Source: Novosphingobium sp. (lineage in GTDB: Bacteria; Pseudomonadota; Alphaproteobacteria; Sphingomonadales; Sphingomonadaceae). From it: a stretch of 64,000 bases of DNA. This document shows, piece by piece, positions 62,419 through 64,000 of this stretch. Numbering within the stretch: the stretch's first letter is position 1; the number at the start of each line of letters is the position of its first letter. A program made the position numbers and the translations under genes. The stretch is from positions 4,092,001 to 4,156,000 of the forward strand of contig NZ_JBCNLP010000001.1 in NCBI RefSeq assembly GCF_039595395.1, written 5' to 3'. A model generated the notes under the pieces. It searched no databases and had not been told where the DNA came from. It worked only from the letters and a program-made list of their open reading frames with translations.

Positions 62419-62877
62419 TTACGAGTCCTTGTTGCGATACTTTTCGTGGCAGCCTTTGCAGGTGCCGCCCAGCGCGCCCATCTTGGCCTTGATCGCATCG
62501 AGATTGCCCGAATCCGCGGCAACCTTGAACTCACCGGCGGCCTTGGCGAAATTGGCGGCGGCCAGCTTGAAACCGGCGTTGTCGCTCCAGATTTCGGCCT
62601 TGGCGCCGGTCTTGACGCTCACCTTGTCGGGGCCGGTGCCGGCGGGGAACCAGCCGGGAACCTTGGGAGCCAGCCCGGCGATGGTCGCCGCGCTCTTCTT
62701 GATGGTCGCCAGATCGGGGGCCGGGGTCTTGAGCGTGTCGCCAACGGCCTTGGCAGCGCCGCCGATCTGCTTGAAATTCTGCTTGCGGGCATTGACCGCA
62801 TCATCAGGCGTGGCGGCATGCACCGCAACAGCCCCGGCCAGAACCAGGCCACTCAACAGCAATTTGATCGACCGCAT
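62419..62877 (-). CDS. Cytochrome c'
   Basis: The 152-residue protein has a signal peptide (cleavage near VHAATP) and a single heme motif CKGCH near the C-terminus (Cys140, Cys143, His144), the usual place in four-helix cytochromes c'. I use the ATG at 62877, with GGAG upstream. Family members bind NO and take part in electron transfer. The next gene downstream encodes a cytochrome b561-type protein. Confidence 0.92.
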   Translation of the reverse strand: MRSIKLLLSGLVLAGAVAVHAATPDDAVNARKQNFKQIGGAAKAVGDTLKTPAPDLATIKKSAATIAGLAPKVPGWFPAGTGPDKVSVKTGAKAEIWSDNAGFKLAAANFAKAAGEFKVAADSGNLDAIKAKMGALGGTCKGCHEKYRNKDS

Positions 62878-63138
62878 GGAAATCTCCACTAACATGCATT
62901 GTCCGCAGGTTACATAGCACGATGCCGCGCCTGCGAAAGAGGCGGTGCCCGAACAGCGTAGCCGCGAAAAACAGGGCCTAGCCCCGGATTTTCCGATATC
63001 AATCCGAATAATAGATAAGATATATGAATTTTCGAAATAAGCTGTCGCGCTGACGATACATTTTTGTAGATCGTATCAGCCTGCCCAAGCCTTCGCCCTG
63101 CCGATGATCTTCGCCGTTTCGCTTCCGGAAAGTCTGTC

Positions 63139-63612
63139 ATGTCCAAGTCCACCCGCGCCACCATGGCCCTGAGCAAGGCAGGCATCGCCTTCACCACCCA
63201 CAGCTATGATTATGACGCCGATGCGGACTCCATCGGTCTGGCCGCCGCTGCCGCTCTGGGTGAAGAACCGGGACGGGTGCTGAAAACGCTGATGCTGCTG
63301 CTCGACGGCAAACCGGCCTGCGCCATCGTCCCCTCCGACCGCGAGGTGGCGATGAAGAAGCTCGCCGCCGCGCTGGGCGGCAAATCGGCGCAGATGATGA
63401 AACCCGCCGATGCGGAGCGGATTTCGGGCTACAAGGTCGGCGGGATCAGCCCCTTCGGCCAGATGAAGCGCGTGCCCGTCGCCATCGAGGCCGACGCGCT
63501 GAAGCAGCCCCATGTCTATATCAATGGCGGCCAGCGCGGGCTGCAGGTGCGCCTGGCGCCACGCGATGCCGTTGATCTGCTGGGCGCCATTCCGGCGGCG
63601 ATCACCGCCTGA
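63139..63612 (+). CDS. ybaK: Cys-tRNA(Pro)/Cys-tRNA(Cys) deacylase YbaK
   Basis: The 157-residue protein matches the YbaK/EbsC family, with VLKTLMLLLDG, the CAIVPSDREV strand, and KVGGISPFGQ, the substrate-binding loop. It removes Cys misloaded on tRNA(Pro). It is divergent from the cytochrome c' gene across an AT-rich promoter region of about 230 bp. Confidence 0.95.
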   Translation: MSKSTRATMALSKAGIAFTTHSYDYDADADSIGLAAAAALGEEPGRVLKTLMLLLDGKPACAIVPSDREVAMKKLAAALGGKSAQMMKPADAERISGYKVGGISPFGQMKRVPVAIEADALKQPHVYINGGQRGLQVRLAPRDAVDLLGAIPAAITA

Positions 63613-63682
63613 AGGACCGGCACGGATCGGGGTGGCACCGGGGCCACAGCACGCGCCTTTTGCTGCATCTGCGAGAATTACC

Positions 63683-63712
63683 ACTGTATCGGCCGGCCCC
63701 ATGCGATACAGT
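63683..63712. promoter_or_regulatory. Candidate operator upstream of the polysaccharide deacetylase
   Basis: ACTGTATCG and CGATACAGT form a perfect nine-base dyad around a 12-base spacer, 38 bp before the start of the deacetylase gene. CGATACA also occurs at 63054-63060 in the ybaK promoter region. It may be a repressor site, or a hairpin in the mRNA. Confidence 0.45.
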
Positions 63713-63750
63713 CTCATCCACTCCAATCCAGATGCGGTTTCCTGCCCACG

Positions 63751-64000
63751 ATGTCTTTGCGCTCCACGTTCTCCTGCTTCCTGTTTGCCGCCCTCACCCT
63801 GACCCTCGCCTCACAGGCGCAGGCCGCGCCCCATCCCGGCCAGATTGCCCTCACCTTCGACGACCTGCCCGGCATCATGCTGAGCGACGACAGCAATTAT
63901 ATCGCCCATTTCAACCGCCAGCTTGTCGATGGGCTGAAACGCCACCGCGTGCCCGCCACCGGCTTTATCGTCGCGGGCAAGCTGGAGGATCTCGACGAGC
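63751..64000 (+). CDS. Secreted polysaccharide deacetylase, N-terminal part
   Basis: The gene runs off the window after 83 codons. It has a signal peptide (cleavage near SQAQAAP) and IALTFDDLPG, the first NodB motif with the catalytic and metal-binding Asp residues. The frame stays open to the window end. The target may be a cell-wall or surface glycan. Confidence 0.88.
   Translation, partial: MSLRSTFSCFLFAALTLTLASQAQAAPHPGQIALTFDDLPGIMLSDDSNYIAHFNRQLVDGLKRHRVPATGFIVAGKLEDLDE

Noticed and set aside
1..64000. tRNA, rRNA and known riboswitches
   Set aside because: Reading both strands by eye gave no convincing cloverleaf, rRNA or riboswitch core; a covariance search was not possible here.

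Overview
The window is a GC-rich alphaproteobacterial chromosome segment. Gene content (a full hopanoid locus wired like those of sphingomonads, a CDP-sugar and exopolysaccharide cluster, a LOV-HTH photoreceptor, a SLBB-type export protein) suggests Sphingomonadales, probably Novosphingobium or a close relative. The genus is an inference, since no rRNA or other marker is present. I saw no tRNA, rRNA, CRISPR, IS element or phage.

Region 1 (1-23.5 kb) is hopanoid and outer-membrane lipid biology. The 3' end of ispH is followed by hpnH and a frameshifted SDR gene. The minus-strand operon hpnA-B-C-D-E-shc-hpnG makes squalene, cyclises it and trims adenosylhopane; a small secreted protein follows it. 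A divergent plus-strand operon hpnI-J-K-mlaA makes and modifies the polar tail. hpnL lies opposite, and a second plus-strand operon carries hpnN (RND lipid transporter), a DUF2334 deacetylase, a membrane protein, a DUF2141 protein and a GT4 glycosyltransferase. Four genes here (the SDR, hpnB, hpnJ, hpnL) carry frameshifts, all net +1 modulo 3. The only two G/C octamers in the window lie at two of them. One makes hpnB and hpnC look like a single fused gene.

Region 2 (23.5-42.1 kb) is mixed housekeeping: an M19 dipeptidase, acyltransferase, glutaminyl cyclase, dapD, a subtilase with a barrel-like C-terminus, a flavoprotein, a DEAD-box helicase, a GGDEF-EAL protein, a PAP2-like protein, an aldo-keto reductase, KDG kinase, an SBF transporter and an aminotransferase. 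Three intergenic elements of about 200 bp with hairpin caps (R1-R3) sit just after stop codons and form a modular repeat family.

Region 3 (42.2-58.9 kb) is a surface-glycan cluster, mostly on the minus strand. rfbF-rfbG-rfbH make a CDP-3,6-dideoxy-4-keto sugar. A TPP-dependent enzyme and an SDR next to them look like the C-branching and reduction steps of a yersiniose-like pathway. Then come outer-membrane export (SLBB) and chain-length (Wzz-like) genes, a GtrB/GtrA/GT-C trio and a secreted beta-helix protein. A GT39-type membrane transferase lies upstream.

Region 4 (58.9-64 kb) holds a LOV-HTH regulator, cysK, a small serine hydrolase, a cytochrome c'/cytochrome b pair separated by a strikingly perfect set of hairpins, ybaK, and the start of a secreted polysaccharide deacetylase.
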